This document shows positions 11,952 to 22,879 of a DNA stretch of 64,000 nucleotides, one piece after another. The notes below the pieces were generated by a model. That model had not been told where the DNA came from. It saw nothing but the letters and a program-made list of their open reading frames with translations, and made no database searches. The position numbers were made by a program, and so were the translations under genes. Position 1 is the stretch's first letter. Each line of letters opens with the position of its first letter. Source of the DNA: Marsupella aquatica (lineage: Eukaryota; Marchantiophyta); NCBI GenBank assembly GCA_973895155.1, contig OZ316895.1, positions 7,254,001 through 7,318,000 on the forward strand, given 5' to 3'.

Positions 11952-14237
11952 GAGGTATATGCATAATAGACCCCCAAACAAAAGTTTCTTGCTTGATCAA
12001 CCCCCAAAGTCCATTTATTACCAAATCTACCCCCAAAGTCCGTTTGTTACCCAATCGACCCCCTCTGATAGTTTCTTACACATAGGTCTTGTGAGGAGCA
12101 CTATAGGTAGACTTTACCACAGTGAACTTTAATTTTCTTATAATATGAATCGGTGGTCTTGCCCGTGGGGCGCCGCAATTGTGTCAAGATAGGTGTCCTC
12201 CCGCAATCCGCACATGATAAGAATGACACCGGACGCAGTTTTGGGTACTTTTGTGTTTGAAGACAAAACCAGTATGGTCTTCAGTCATTTAGGGGTTAGT
12301 CTTCAGTTGTCTCAAGTTTAGAGGTAGTAAAACTAGGGTCCTATCTCCACAATGTTCATCGTTACTTTGTTGAGAATCTTTATCAGTGGATTCCACTAAT
12401 CTTTATCAGTGCTTTCCACTAGGGACAATCTATTTTTGGATCTCCCCCACGAACAAATGCTTTGCTGGATTTCATTGACACCAATTTGCTGAATTTGCAC
12501 ACTTGTGCTCACAAATTATTAAATGTTTTCAATCTTTATACCACCTCGGGCCCACTCTAAAGGGGGTCTCATATCAAGCTCAAATTTTACAGCTATTAAA
12601 CACCCTAAAAATAAGAAAAATAATTTTTTAAAACTATTTTTATCCCTATCTTTTTGGAATATTCTAAAAATATTCCCAACATTCATTTCTAAAACCGTCC
12701 TTATAATTCTCAAAATTGGATTTTAAAAACACTAGTGTTATTCTACATAAATTTAAAAATATTTTTCTCAACCCAATAAACAACCCATATACTTACTTTT
12801 GCGTGTTGGGTAGAAAGGAAATAAATGAAAACCCTGGGTATACCACACGACCATTATGACAGCAATAATCCAAACACTTGTCAAATTCTCAAAAATCCTT
12901 AAGTTGCCCTTTTGAATTTGAGTTGTCTTTTGTCACAACATTATGAGTGCTATTAGAGTATATCATGTTGTGTGAGTTTAGAGCTTTCATATGTGTGCTA
13001 TTTGAGTACTTTAGGGTTTCTCTATGTTTGGAGGGATAACTATCCCTTGTGATTGCTTGGAGGCTTCATCTTTAGATGTTGAGCCTTCAAGCATAAGCTT
13101 GGGCGGCTATGGTGTGGCCAACCAGGTTGTGTGCACATAAACATGGATTCCTTGAGTGAAAGGTGCATTGGGCTTGACATATGTGTGTGATCGGATCGGG
13201 TGTGATCAATTGTGTATTGTTGGCTATGATCATTGTTCAATTTTATTGAAGATTATTGTGGGTTTTGGACATGTGTGGACATGAGTTTCACTTGTATCCC
13301 ATTCTCTTATGTTTGATTGTGCCTATGTTTGGATGTGTGTGACGCGATGTATGTTGTGTCTTCATGTGTAAGCGCACGACACTTTGTTTCCACTACAAGC
13401 AATTGAACTACGACACTTTGCATTATGTATTCTCAACAAGGTGTATTCCCAGGTGTATTAACAAAAATAAACAATTACATATCAACAACTATTAATGACA
13501 ACATTAAATTCTTACACACCTTCTTATGGGCTTTCCTATCAAGTATCCTTGCCACATCCTAAATACATGTGCAATTGCGTCTTGTTTTTGGGCATGCTCT
13601 ATCTTGTGGTGGTCTCGGTAGTGGTAATCTGTCACATTAAAGAATGTCCACTTCACACAGATCCCCTCTATGCCAAAGATGCACAATGACATTGAAATCT
13701 CCAAGATCTGATATCCCTAAGTGTAATACACACCACTCCAATGTCATCCAGATTGCATGCAGCAAACTCTAAAAACACTAAGCTTCCCAATAACCTCCAG
13801 TACAATAGATTCCCCCAAACCTCATGACCACCAAAAGTCGTAGTGACCAAATGTGAAACAATGAACATTTGGACCACGTTTTGTGAGGACAATTGAACAA
13901 TGGACATCTGAAGAGATTACACATATTGTCTTCACATCATTTTTGAAATCCTCGGTAGTCACCTTCGCGGCGCAGCCGGCCCTAAACCAAGCATTTGATG
14001 GTTTGGTCAAGTCGCTTGCACCCATGGACAGGTTCAGGTAGCTTGCAATTGCAATACACAGTTATGTCATGAACTGGGCTCACTTTAGAACTCATATGCC
14101 ATAGTACACAGTGTAATGCCCTATACAATAACATTTCACCAAAAACTATCAAAGGGGGTCGATTGGGTAACAAACGGACTTTTGGGGGTCGTCGCAGCAA
14201 GAAACAGTTGTTTGAGGGTCTGTTGAGCATATATCTC
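11952..14237. mobile_element. Mutator-like non-autonomous element, 2286 bp, 9-bp TSD
   Basis: The ends are inverted repeats of each other: GAGGTATATGC at 11952 and GAGATATATGC read inward from 14237. Similarity continues for about 100 bases through GTTTGTTACCCAATCGACCC. The 9-base word CAAGGAGGA flanks both ends (11943-11951 and 14238-14246). Nine-base duplications with long inverted ends are typical of Mutator-like elements. Inside each end are imperfect units of about 28-30 bases beginning ACCCCCAAA. I find no transposase frame between the ends, so the copy depends on another element for movement. A 180-bp relative lies at 43435-43614. Confidence 0.85.
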
Positions 14238-14246
14238 CAAGGAGGA

Positions 14247-15780
14247 AGCAAAGGCCATCTGAAACTGCAATCTCATTGATTCGAACTAAGAAGGCCATGT
14301 TCTATGCTCCTAACCATTCAAACAGTTGTCCTACACACATTTGTTCTAGATTTCAGAACTATGTTGAGCTGCATGCCCATCTTAACAAACAAAGACAACT
14401 TGCCAAGCCAGCCCATTTGAGAGTCCAATTGTTCAACCTTGCACTTTCATGTGGCAGCTCCCCACTGTGTTTCCTGTGGGTCTGCATATCTCATCTTCAT
14501 TACAGGAATAAGAGCCTTATTTGTGCAAGACCAACGCACAAGGAACCCCAAGATTCTACAGTCCAGGGACAGCTGGTCTAGGGAGCCCTGACTTCTCAGT
14601 ATTGTGAGTGTAACACCTAGGCAAAACATTCAAAGGTTTGCAGTGCACATGGAATTGACACTAAGGGCTCTTCTGCATATTGCTCAGAAACTGAAATTAT
14701 GTGACTATGGCTCATCAAACAATCCAAAAATATTTGTTTCCTGGGGTCAAGGACAAGCCGTAGACACTCATGGAACACAGCATAATGTGGTCAGAAAGGG
14801 ACTCTTTGAAAGTATTGTGGACAAACCTGGCTTCCTGCCACGAAACCTCCCCCTCAAAATAGTTAATTGATTTTTTACTGAAGCAACTCAGACAATTACA
14901 CAGCTGCACATTAAAAGCAATGACCTCCCACATTGCACACATATACATACCCTTCAAACAGCCGAGTACACCAAAGCTGAGGAGAAGGAGTCAAATTTGA
15001 TTACTCTTGGAATTTTGGGCCTGATTGACAGAATATTTTGTGGTCCTCCAGAAGCCTCCTTCATATAAATGTAAGCATCCTGGATTGAACACTGACTTGT
15101 CAATGGATATATTGTGTTAAAATTGCAAGGAAAACTGGAGGAAACATTTCTGGCCGTTATCTCCTGAGATGAAAAACAATTATTAGTTTGGGCTAACAGG
15201 GACTTAACTACGGTACAATTTCTCTTCCCTTAACCCTTACAGTGCTTTTCCAACTATGTACAATGTTACTCACACAGCACACCATAAAAACATATCCCAA
15301 AGAATAGAAAATGCCAAACGTAGAAACATGATGACAAACAGAGAATACCAAAGAATTAGAAAAGCCAAACTTAGAGCATGATGCCAAACAGAGAACGCCC
15401 AATAAAGGACAGAAAACACTGCAAAGCCCGTAGAACATTTTAATATGTAGCAATTCGAGATAGATTCCTTGACTCATTTTTGCCAAGTGACTTCAGACAG
15501 TACAACAATTTTGAGACAAGTAGTCCACTTGTGGTTGTTGATATTATATTTATGCTGGAATTCCCGATTCATCGAGGAAGTTTTTCGCTGAACAAAATTG
15601 GACCACGTCTCAGGAGTCCATGTGAATTTTAGAGAGAACGTGCGCTTCGAGGACAATCATCAGGCTGTTGGCTCATCATTACATCAGCTTGTCTCTCATC
15701 AGGGTGAAAGCATTTCACCTCAGAAGAGGTCCCACATTCAACCCCCCTTATGTGCAAGTGAGGTGTAGTGGTCTTCTCAG
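14247..15780. other. Intergenic, no gene recognised
   Basis: Frames of 60-101 codons occur on both strands without recognisable motifs. A repeated AACAGAGAA(T/C)(A/G)CC word is present at about 15338 and 15390. No RNA gene or intact mobile element is visible. Confidence 0.45.
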
Positions 15781-15784
15781 CCCC

Positions 15785-16195
15785 CCTGGCTAGTCCACCT
15801 TGGGGCAATGTGGGCCCTGGTTTAATTCTCTCCCCTTCCTGGTCCACTTTGGGGTAATGTGGACCCTGGTTTAATTCTCTCTCCTTCCTGGTCTACTTTG
15901 GGGCAATGTGGGCCCTGGTTTAATGCTCTCTCCTCCTGGTCCACTTTGGCCGGGCCGGGAGGGTTCGGGAAAGTCTGGGATCCAGCTGGGAGAGTTCGGG
16001 ACCGGGTCGGGGATGGGTCGGGAATGTTTGGTCCTGGCCGGGGAATATAAGGGAATATTGGACAAATAAGTTGTTTTTGGGCGGACAAGTTGTCCTTTGT
16101 CACATAGGACAAGCAGACATCTTGTTCGACACTGAAAACCGGGACTTTGGGGCAAAGTGGGCCCTGGTTTAATGCTCTCTCCTTCCTGGTCTGCT
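15785..16195. repeat. Minisatellite of about 58-bp unit
   Basis: Units carry TTGGGGCAATGTGGGCCCTG, then GTTTAAT(T/G)CTCTCTCC and TTCCTGGTC. Three copies lie head to tail at about 15785-15956 and a fourth after an interruption at 16145-16195. The GC-rich interruption (about 15957-16040) has its own GGGTCGGG-type repeats. On the minus strand the unit reads as a Gly/Pro-rich, collagen-like frame, which is a by-product of the repeat. Confidence 0.85.
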
Positions 16196-17010
16196 TGTGC
16201 TTCCCTGTAGGATTCCTAGGTGTTATTCACTTGTGGCTACCTTACATAAAATTGCATGCTCCAGAGCAGTTCTATACTATGTTGGATAGGCCTACTTGCA
16301 ACTTTCAAGAATAAAAAGCACCTTGCACCAGGGCTCCCACCTTGGTGGTAAGGGGGGTGTCATTGCACCTCATAATGTGACAATATATGTTATGTACTAT
16401 ATCATCATATCATGATAAATTTAACTATTCTGTGCTATTCATGGTATGTTACATGAACCCATTTGCGGGAACTGGGGATCCCATTGGAACTCCAGCCCGC
16501 CATAAATTGTAGTGAGGGCAGCTGGGAGGGCAGTAAAAAATGTGTGAGGGAAAAATGTTTTTGATTTGAAATACACTATATCAAGCTAAATTATAGGTTG
16601 ACTACATTTCATGCATAGTTTGAGTATTGTCTTCCTGGTTGAGGCTGTTGCCTGTACCCAAGTAGTCATTTTGAATCATGTTTGCGCGGATTTGTAGCAA
16701 GCGTTGCTGATTGCTCACCATGCTACAAATATTTCTGACTTTCACAGGGTTACAAGGAGACTTTTGTCAGCTCTAAGTAATGTACATGATCATCGCACCA
16801 TCAGCATTGCACCATGAGCATCGCCCCCAAGGTTGTAGCTCAATGGTTGGGGTATTGGCCTGAGACCCAACAGGTATTGAGTTTGAAATTGAGAAAGAAT
16901 CTCCAGGGTATTTTCTTCTTGAAAACAATTTAATAACCCTTTGAGCTTAGAAATATTTGTGAAAGAGCTTCCAATTACCTTGACATTGTTAGACATCATA
17001 ACATATCTAA
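16196..17010. other. Intergenic; possible tRNA-derived repeat head near 16833-16885
   Basis: No gene. GGTTGTAGCTCAATGGTTGG followed about 35 bases later by GGTATTGAGTTTGAAATT resembles a degenerate A box and B box of a tRNA-derived short interspersed element. It is not a functional tRNA because no cloverleaf closes. Confidence 0.35.
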
Positions 17011-17460
17011 CTATCTCAATACCCGTGCATTGCACAAAAGATGTAGTGACGGCCAGGATGTCATTGAGAACAAAAGAGGTCGTGTCGACCAAGAGGTTGT
17101 TGAGAAGAAAGAGTTTGTGTCGGCCAAGATGTTGTTGAGAACAAAAGATGTCGTGTCGGCCAAGATGCCGGTGAGAACAAAAGATGACATGTTGCCCATG
17201 AGGTTGTTGAGAACAAAAGATGTCGTGTCCGCCAAGAGGTCATTGAGAAGAAAGACGTCATGTCACCCAAGATGTTGTTGAGAACAAAATATGTCATGTT
17301 GGCCAAGCTGTTGGTGAGAACAAAAAATGTCATGTCGGCCAAGAAGTCATTGAGAACAAAAAATGCCATGTCGGCCAAGAGGTTGTTGAGAAGAACGATG
17401 TAATCGCGACAAAGAGGTTGTGGAGGAAATAGAGGTCGTGTTGCCAATGATGTCATAATG
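17011..17460. repeat. 36-bp minisatellite array
   Basis: About ten imperfect 36-base units of the form GTCGGCCAAGATGTTGTTGA, then GAACAAAAGATGTC. Since 36 is a multiple of three, several frames run through the array. On the minus strand it reads as a 12-residue repeat (such as FVLNNILADMTS), but frame changes occur between units. The array begins just after TCAATACCCGTGCATTGCAC at 17016. Confidence 0.9.
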
Positions 17461-19035
17461 TGTTATGCCTGGAAAGCTTTGGTGAAGTATAACAATGTTG
17501 TTAAGTACAAAATAGTTCAATACTCATGCGTTGCACAAAAGATGTCATATCGTCCAAGATGTCATTATGTGAAAGATGCCGTAAGTAAAAAGATGTTGTT
17601 AAGAGAGATAAAGTTGTTTTGCCAAAGATGTAATTATATGAAAAACATTGTCAAGTAAAAGATGTTGTTAAGAAAAAAGAAATCATTTTGCCAACCATGT
17701 CGTCAAGCAAAAAGTTGTCATCAAGTAAATAGTTGTGTCAAGTTAAAAATTGTTGTTACAAAAAAGAACTAGTTTTGCCAAAGATGTTGTTATGTGAAAG
17801 ATATCACGAATAAAAACATGTAGTTGAGTAAAAAGATGATGTGGTGCGAAATGGGTCGCTATGTGAAAAATGTTGTGAAGTAAAAAGATATCATCAAATA
17901 AAAGTGTGCCCCTTGCATGACACATTGCCATCAACGCTAGTGCCATGATCTTTACTATGTCTTTGGAGCTTATAATTTTTGTTTCTTTGGCAGTGAAAAT
18001 GGCACACAAAATGAATGTAAAAAATCACCATAAATATTGGGAAAATAATATTTTATTTTATTAGTGTATGTAGTCCCCTATTGACTGAAATAGTATCAGA
18101 AATTAACTCATACCCAATATTATACTAAACTATGCACTATCTTACTCATACTCTATTGAGTATGAACACCTTATTGAGTATGTATAATACCCCTATCATG
18201 GAGGATGGATACTACTTGATACTTGTGCATTGTGTTAGTGAGGTCCCTTTTTTGTTTGTTTATCCCATTTGATTCTCTCGTACTTGGACATTGGTGTGAC
18301 TCTTTTTCATTCACACTAAATTAAATTAATTTTGTCTTTATTCATTCCTTCTACCAGATTTCTTATTTTTTGTGCTCTGCAAATTTGAATGACGACCACA
18401 AGGAAAAAAAATGTAACCTTGTATTATAGAAGTTAATGTCGTGAAGTACAAAACTGTCATTAATAAAAAAAAGTCATGTTGCCAAAGATGTCATGATATG
18501 AACAGATGTTTTTAAACAATAAGTTGTGTTGCCAAAGATGTCAATATGTGAAAGATGTTGTCAAGGGAAAAGATGTTGCCAAGGTAAAAGATGTCGTTAC
18601 ATAAATACGTCATCAAAGTAGAAAGATGTCATAAAATAAAAAGATGTCGTGATGCCAGTAATTTTGTCATGTCCAACTGAAGATGTCGTCAAGTAAAAGA
18701 TGTTATAATGTCAAAGACGCTGTCAAGTAAAACTATGTCATGACTCCAAAGATGTCGTCAATTAAAAAAATGCCAAAAAATAATATATGTTGTTGTTGCT
18801 CAAATGATGTCGCGAAGTAGAAGACATCATTGCACAAAAGATGTCTAAGAAATAAAAGATATAGTTTGGCAAAAGATGTCAATGCATAACGGACATTGTC
18901 ATACTAAAGATGTTTTTAAGAAAAATATCATGAACAGTGCAAGATATATCATTGAGTAAAAGATTTTTTTGTTAAAAAGATCTCATTGCACAAAATATGT
19001 TATCTAGTCAAAGATGTCATGGCACCAAAAAAGGC
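17461..19035. repeat. Degenerate continuation of the GATGTC array, interrupted
   Basis: Words such as AAGATGTCGTCAAGTAAAAG and TTGCCAAAGATGTC recur irregularly over 17461-17990 and 18435-19035. They look like diverged descendants of the 36-bp unit. The middle (about 17995-18434) is different sequence and contains short palindromes (ACTCATACTC with GAGTATGA at about 18140-18170). A second copy of the array-start word, TCAATACTCATGCGTTGCAC, lies at 17517. Confidence 0.7.
18225..18440. repeat. Diverged repeat, partner at 19290-19490
   Basis: Blocks in the same order in both places: a CTTGATxxTTGTGCA word, CA(T/C)TCACACTAAAT, TTTATTCATTCCTTCT or TTTATTCCTTCT, and AACCTTGTATTATAGA or AACATTGTATTATAGA. 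This shows that the sequence flanking the degenerate array was itself duplicated. Confidence 0.7.
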
Positions 19036-19289
19036 TTGATAACAACCACAAACTACCTCCAGGTTAAGGATTACTTGGGTCTTTGTGTTTTCATGTTTTA
19101 TAATTCCTTTAAATCACCCCCTTTTCACTCTTTATGTTTCTATCACATTATGTAATATTTGTAATCATTATAACTCTTCTTATGATGATCATGTGGGTAC
19201 TTGATATCTATCTCTAGGCATGGAGAGGAGTATTTCTTATGCATGGATACGGACTTCCTAGGCATGAATGGTATAATTCATAGATGGTC

Positions 19290-19490
19290 TAGGATGTACT
19301 TGATTATTGTGCAGTACTCTTTATTTCTTACTTGGAAAACGTGTCACACTTCCCTCACACTAAATATAACTCTATTTATGTTTATTCCTTCTCTTTGGTC
19401 AGATTCATTACTTTTTGGACACTTCAAATTCAAAAGACTACCATTACATAAAAAGGCGGAACATTGTATTATAGATTGAGGACGAAAAGC
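19290..19490. repeat. Partner copy of the repeat at 18225-18440
   Basis: Collinear with 18225-18440 through TCACACTAAAT, TTTATTCCTTCT and TTGTATTATAGA. The same tail (GAGGACGAAAAGCAA, then a CTAATTAATGC word) has a weaker match at 45510-45570 near another repeat. Confidence 0.7.
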
Positions 19491-19604
19491 AATATCGAGA
19501 CTAATTAATGCTACTTAGCAATGATTAGCCCGTGCGTGCGTCCCTGCTGCCCGCTGTACCTCATGGCCTTATTAGTTTAAATAACATATGCGAACGCTGA
19601 TGAT

Positions 19605-19725
19605 CATCATCAGGTCAGGGACTTTATGGTAGAGCCTGTGAGTGGGAGGCGACAGGTCTGGGGATCGAATTCTGGTGAGGCGTGTTCTTTTTAACAATCA
19701 CCCCACCCAAAAGTGGGGTTCATTC
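19605..19725 (+). mobile_element. tRNA-derived SINE-like repeat
   Basis: A-box-like TATGGTAGAGCCTGTGAGTGG is followed by B-box-like GGGGATCGAATTC about 30 bases later, the spacing of an internal pol III promoter. It ends in CCCACCCAAAAGTGGGGTT. A related copy at 47845-47985 shares the GGTCT..GGAT(C/T).AAT(T/C) and CCACCCAAAAGTGGGG blocks. It does not fold as a tRNA. Confidence 0.55.
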
Positions 19726-20153
19726 AAAAGCTAGTGACACTTAGAAAAGTAGTGTCACCATTAGCGACAAACACGAACACGGGCAGAGGGCAGGGAATGT
19801 GGGCAGTCCAATACGCGAGGCATATTATGAGCCTCAAGATTGCTTTTCGTGGTGAATGTATTATAGTTCTTGATATATCACATTTTTTGGAATTGATCTG
19901 CCCTTCCTTGAAAGTCAAGCAAAGGTGCCAACAAAATGATTTTGAGAATTGGGGGCCCCGTTGGTTGGACCTCCTTATCAAAACTCTTGTATTTTTCCCA
20001 TATTCAATTATTTTTCATATGCAAAGTTGATCCCACAATCATCGGGACTAGTGATCCATCAATTGCTAATTTGGTAATTGTGGTTATAATTTATATAGGG
20101 GAAAATTACTTTTGGCAAGGCGTGCATTGGAAAACTCCTGCTTTGCATATGTG
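19726..20153. other. Intergenic, no gene seen
   Basis: Overlapping 105-codon (+) and 85-codon (-) frames have no recognisable motif. Nothing else is evident. Confidence 0.4.
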
Positions 20154-20158
20154 TATTT

Positions 20159-20496
20159 TTTTAGGTATTTATTCAAGGTCTAGGGTTACGACGTGTAACC
20201 GTATTTAGACTAACCGTAGTCCGAGATGTGGTTAGGTTAACTAGGATGCACACTATATGCCAAGCGGTGTTTGATTGGATAAGTGGAGGCTCATTGTTAT
20301 GGAGCCAGTTGAGAGATGAGGAGAGCTTACACTGTAGAGACTTGGTATAGCCGATGGGCTTAGAGTTCATTAAAGCTCTCTTGTGTGTTCTCGTGGACGT
20401 AGCCTCGAGGAGGTGAACCACATATCTCTTGTGTTGACTACTTGAGAGTTAGATGTGTCATGTGCTTACCATTGCGATTGTCGTCTATGCTCAACA
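20159..20496 (+). mobile_element. Solo LTR A, 338 bp, TSD TATTT
   Basis: Closely matches copies at 21543-21894 and 46636-46978 (minus). Shared blocks include GGTTAGGTTAACTA, TCATTGTTATGGAGCCA, GAGAGCTTACACTGT and GACGTAGCCTCGAGGAGGTG. The 3' end is CTATGCTCAACA; the 5' end is a mutated TG. The same five bases, TATTT, flank it at 20154-20158 and 20497-20501. No primer-binding site or retroviral-type genes adjoin it, so it is the product of recombination between two LTRs. Confidence 0.9.
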
Positions 20497-20501
20497 TATT
20501 T

Positions 20502-21125
20502 TTCATATAATTTCTACAGCTGTCACAAGTAACTTTGGTGCACGACAGATTTTACTTGTGTGAAACCAAAGTCGTTTGGCATAGACCCCAGTTACATTCA
20601 GGAGGGAAATTCTGGAGCAGAACTATCTGGCCGGGGATTACACTGTAGAATGCTTCTCACAACTCACCCCTTGCCCCCTGGGTTGACCACAAGGCCCTGC
20701 TCAAATGTTTATTGTGTTTATAGTTCTTTTATGGTCTACTCACTTGGGACACTCTTGGGGGGCCTCCACTTATGACCCCTGGTAAGAGGCGGAGGGGAAG
20801 AATTCTATTGCATTGTATTCAAAGAAAATTATCTTACCAAAGACTCATTCTATATGACAAAGCCGCTCAGACAAACCCAAGAGCTCAAGAGGTCATTTAT
20901 TTAAATATATGTCACATTTGCCTCCTATCAAATACCCATTCTATATGACCAAAATTGATATGCATGTCACGGACTCTATAGTGCTTTCCCATGGCACACC
21001 TCACATTTGAGCCCACATTTGAGCACTATGTGTTGGACATTAGAGTGTCAGTTTTCCCAAGGAGCCCACATTATGTCCAACACAGAGTGTCACTCATGAA
21101 CAAGCCTCCATCGCTATCACAATTT
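20502..21125. other. Intergenic, no gene seen
   Basis: Contains a local direct repeat around 21000-21080 (CATTTGAGCCCACATTTGAG; GTGTTGGACATTAGAGTGTC against TCCAACACAGAGTGTC). No coding region is recognised. Confidence 0.4.
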
Positions 21126-21133
21126 CCTGCTCC

Positions 21134-21461
21134 CTCGGGGGGGTCACTATATGGAGGGTCATACATCGCGTGCGACGTTTTAGGGTTTGACCCCCCTAAC
21201 TTTAAAGTGAAAAATATTTTTTTGCAAAGCCCTTTCTTTCTTAAAATTTTGTCATTTTTTATTAAAAAACCCCTAAAAACTTTATAGAAAGTATTTTTTG
21301 CAATTAAATAGGCCTATGTGTTCTTTAAAGTCGACCAATCAATAAAACATGCCCTATGTGTTCTTCCACCAAACTTTGGAAGTCTTCCGCCACACCCATT
21401 TAAATGGGCCTATACTTCGTCGCACGTGATGTGTCACTTCCGTGGAAGTGACCCCCCCGAG
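21134..21461. mobile_element. MITE, 328 bp, 15-bp TIR, 8-bp TSD
   Basis: Both ends read inward as CTCGGGGGGGTCACT, and similarity resumes further in at CGTGCGACG. The eight bases CCTGCTCC flank both ends (21126-21133 and 21462-21469). Short length, lack of a coding region and an 8-bp duplication fit a hAT-type non-autonomous element, although the G-rich terminus is not the usual hAT end. Inner blocks (ACCCCCCTAACTTTAAAGTG and TGTTCTTTAAAG) recur in the larger region 23265-24960. Confidence 0.9.
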
Positions 21462-21542
21462 CCTGCTCCTTAGTTGCTTCTATGATCCATGGTCATTTGA
21501 TCAGCGGTCATGCTTGGGGAATCCATTCAATCTGGTCCGGAG

Positions 21543-21894
21543 TGTTAGGTATTTACTCCTAGGTCTAGGGTTTATTATGACATGTAACCATAGTTAGGCT
21601 ATCCATAGTCGGAGATGTGTTTAGGTTAACTAAGTAGGTTGAACACTGTATCTTAAGCGGTGAGTGCTTGGATAAGTGGAACTAAGGCTCATTGTTATGG
21701 AGCCACTTGAGAGGTAAGGAGAGCTTACACTGTGGAGACTTGGTATGGTCGACGGACTTAGAGTTCTGTAAACTTTTCTTGTGTGTTCCCCGAGGACGTA
21801 GCCTCGAGGAGGTGAACCACGTTCTCTTGTGTTGATCACTTGTGCGTTGGATGTGTCATGTGCTTACCGTTGTGGATATTGTCTATGCACAACA
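21543..21894 (+). mobile_element. Solo LTR B, 352 bp, TSD CGGAG
   Basis: Begins TGTTAGGTATTTACTC and ends CTATGCACAACA (TG...CA). Flanked by CGGAG at 21538-21542 and 21895-21899. Same family as LTRs A and C; only 82 bases separate it from the MITE on its left. It has inserted just upstream of a coding-like fragment at 21895-22179. Confidence 0.93.
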
Positions 21895-22179
21895 CGGAGC
21901 AAGCCAAGATATTTCCTCTATGCAGATTTTTCAAGCATTCAAGAATCCTTATATGTAGCATCTGCAAACAATGAGGGGACGGCTGCTGGAAAGAAACATG
22001 CAGCTGGGAAAAAGAGCTTGAAGAAGGCCAAGAATAGCCATGCTGATCAAAAAGGGGATGAAGACCCTGACGAATCTTCAACCATTTGCTGGGAGGATGC
22101 AGATGTGATACAACTCATAGATTTCAAGGGTGAGATGGATGAAGAGTTCAAGCCAAATGCCAAGAAACAAGGTGAATAG
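21895..22179 (+). pseudogene. Fragment of a transposon-type DNA-binding protein
   Basis: After the LTR the frame continues to a stop at 22179. It has a Lys-rich segment (AAGKKHAAGKKSLKKAK), an acidic patch (KGDEDPDE) and then CWEDADVIQLIDFKGEMDEE, which resembles the first helix of a trihelix/Myb-SANT-like domain found in plant genes and transposon accessory proteins. The ORF track start lies inside the LTR, so the true start was upstream and was broken by the insertion. The rest of the domain is missing. The assignment rests on one helix and is weak. Confidence 0.4.
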
Positions 22180-22317
22180 TCCAAGCTCCTTACAAGATTT
22201 CTCCTTGAATCTTTGCTTGAAGTTTTGATTAGAGTCTCTACTTGAATTTGTAGTTGAACCTCTGCTATTGTACAGTGCTTCAGTTTCTACTCAAATTTAT
22301 AGTTAACATAAATTTAT

Positions 22318-22393
22318 AGTTTATATCTCTTGTGTTAAGTACTCGTGAATTGAATGTGTCATGCACTTACCGTTGTGAATGTAGTCATCAACA
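22318..22393 (+). mobile_element. 3' fragment of the same LTR family
   Basis: ATCTCTTGTGTTAAGTACT, GAATGTGTCATGCACTTACC and a terminal TCATCAACA align with the last 75 bases of LTRs A-C. The 5' part is absent. Confidence 0.65.
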
Positions 22394-22870
22394 TTAATGA
22401 CCCTACTCAAATGCTTGCAAAGTGAATTACCTTGTGTGAAGGAGAACACTATAGGAGGATTCTTTATCAAAATTTACCAGATTTATTTCTGACCTTCAAA
22501 TCTCCTAATTGGAGGGTACCTATCAGATTCTTGCTAAATAAACAGGTCTTGACTAGGTGGGAATCTTGCTATGGAAAACACAAAACCTAGCAAATTTTAA
22601 GCCAAAAGTGGTCAGCAAGGTTGGATGTAGCTAATTCTTGCCACTAGACAAAAACCTTGAATACAATAACTCATGCCCTTGAGTTGCATATATATGGGAA
22701 GAAATCGAAGCCCATTTTCCCAGATAGAGGAGGTTTACCATGCATAAATTGGTTTTTGGTTTTTTCCTCATTAGCCTTAATACCTGTGCAGATTGCACAG
22801 GAAAGGCTCCCTCTACCCTCCCCATGCGCTTTTTTACTCACAAGCATAATCTAGACATCAAAATTCTGTT
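22394..22870. other. Intergenic, no gene seen
   Basis: AT-rich sequence with short unsupported frames on both strands. Confidence 0.4.
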
Positions 22871-22879
22871 AGCATTTCA

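Noticed and set aside
17011-17460. CRISPR-like array of 36-bp repeats
   Set aside because: Units are contiguous and diverged, with no unique spacers. Surrounding genes are eukaryotic.
19605-19690. Functional tRNA gene
   Set aside because: A-box and B-box-like words are present, but no acceptor stem or cloverleaf can be formed.
20497-21542. Internal region of an LTR retrotransposon between LTRs A and B
   Set aside because: Each LTR has its own, different target duplication. The 1-kb interval has no primer-binding site, polypurine tract or coding region, so they are independent solo LTRs.
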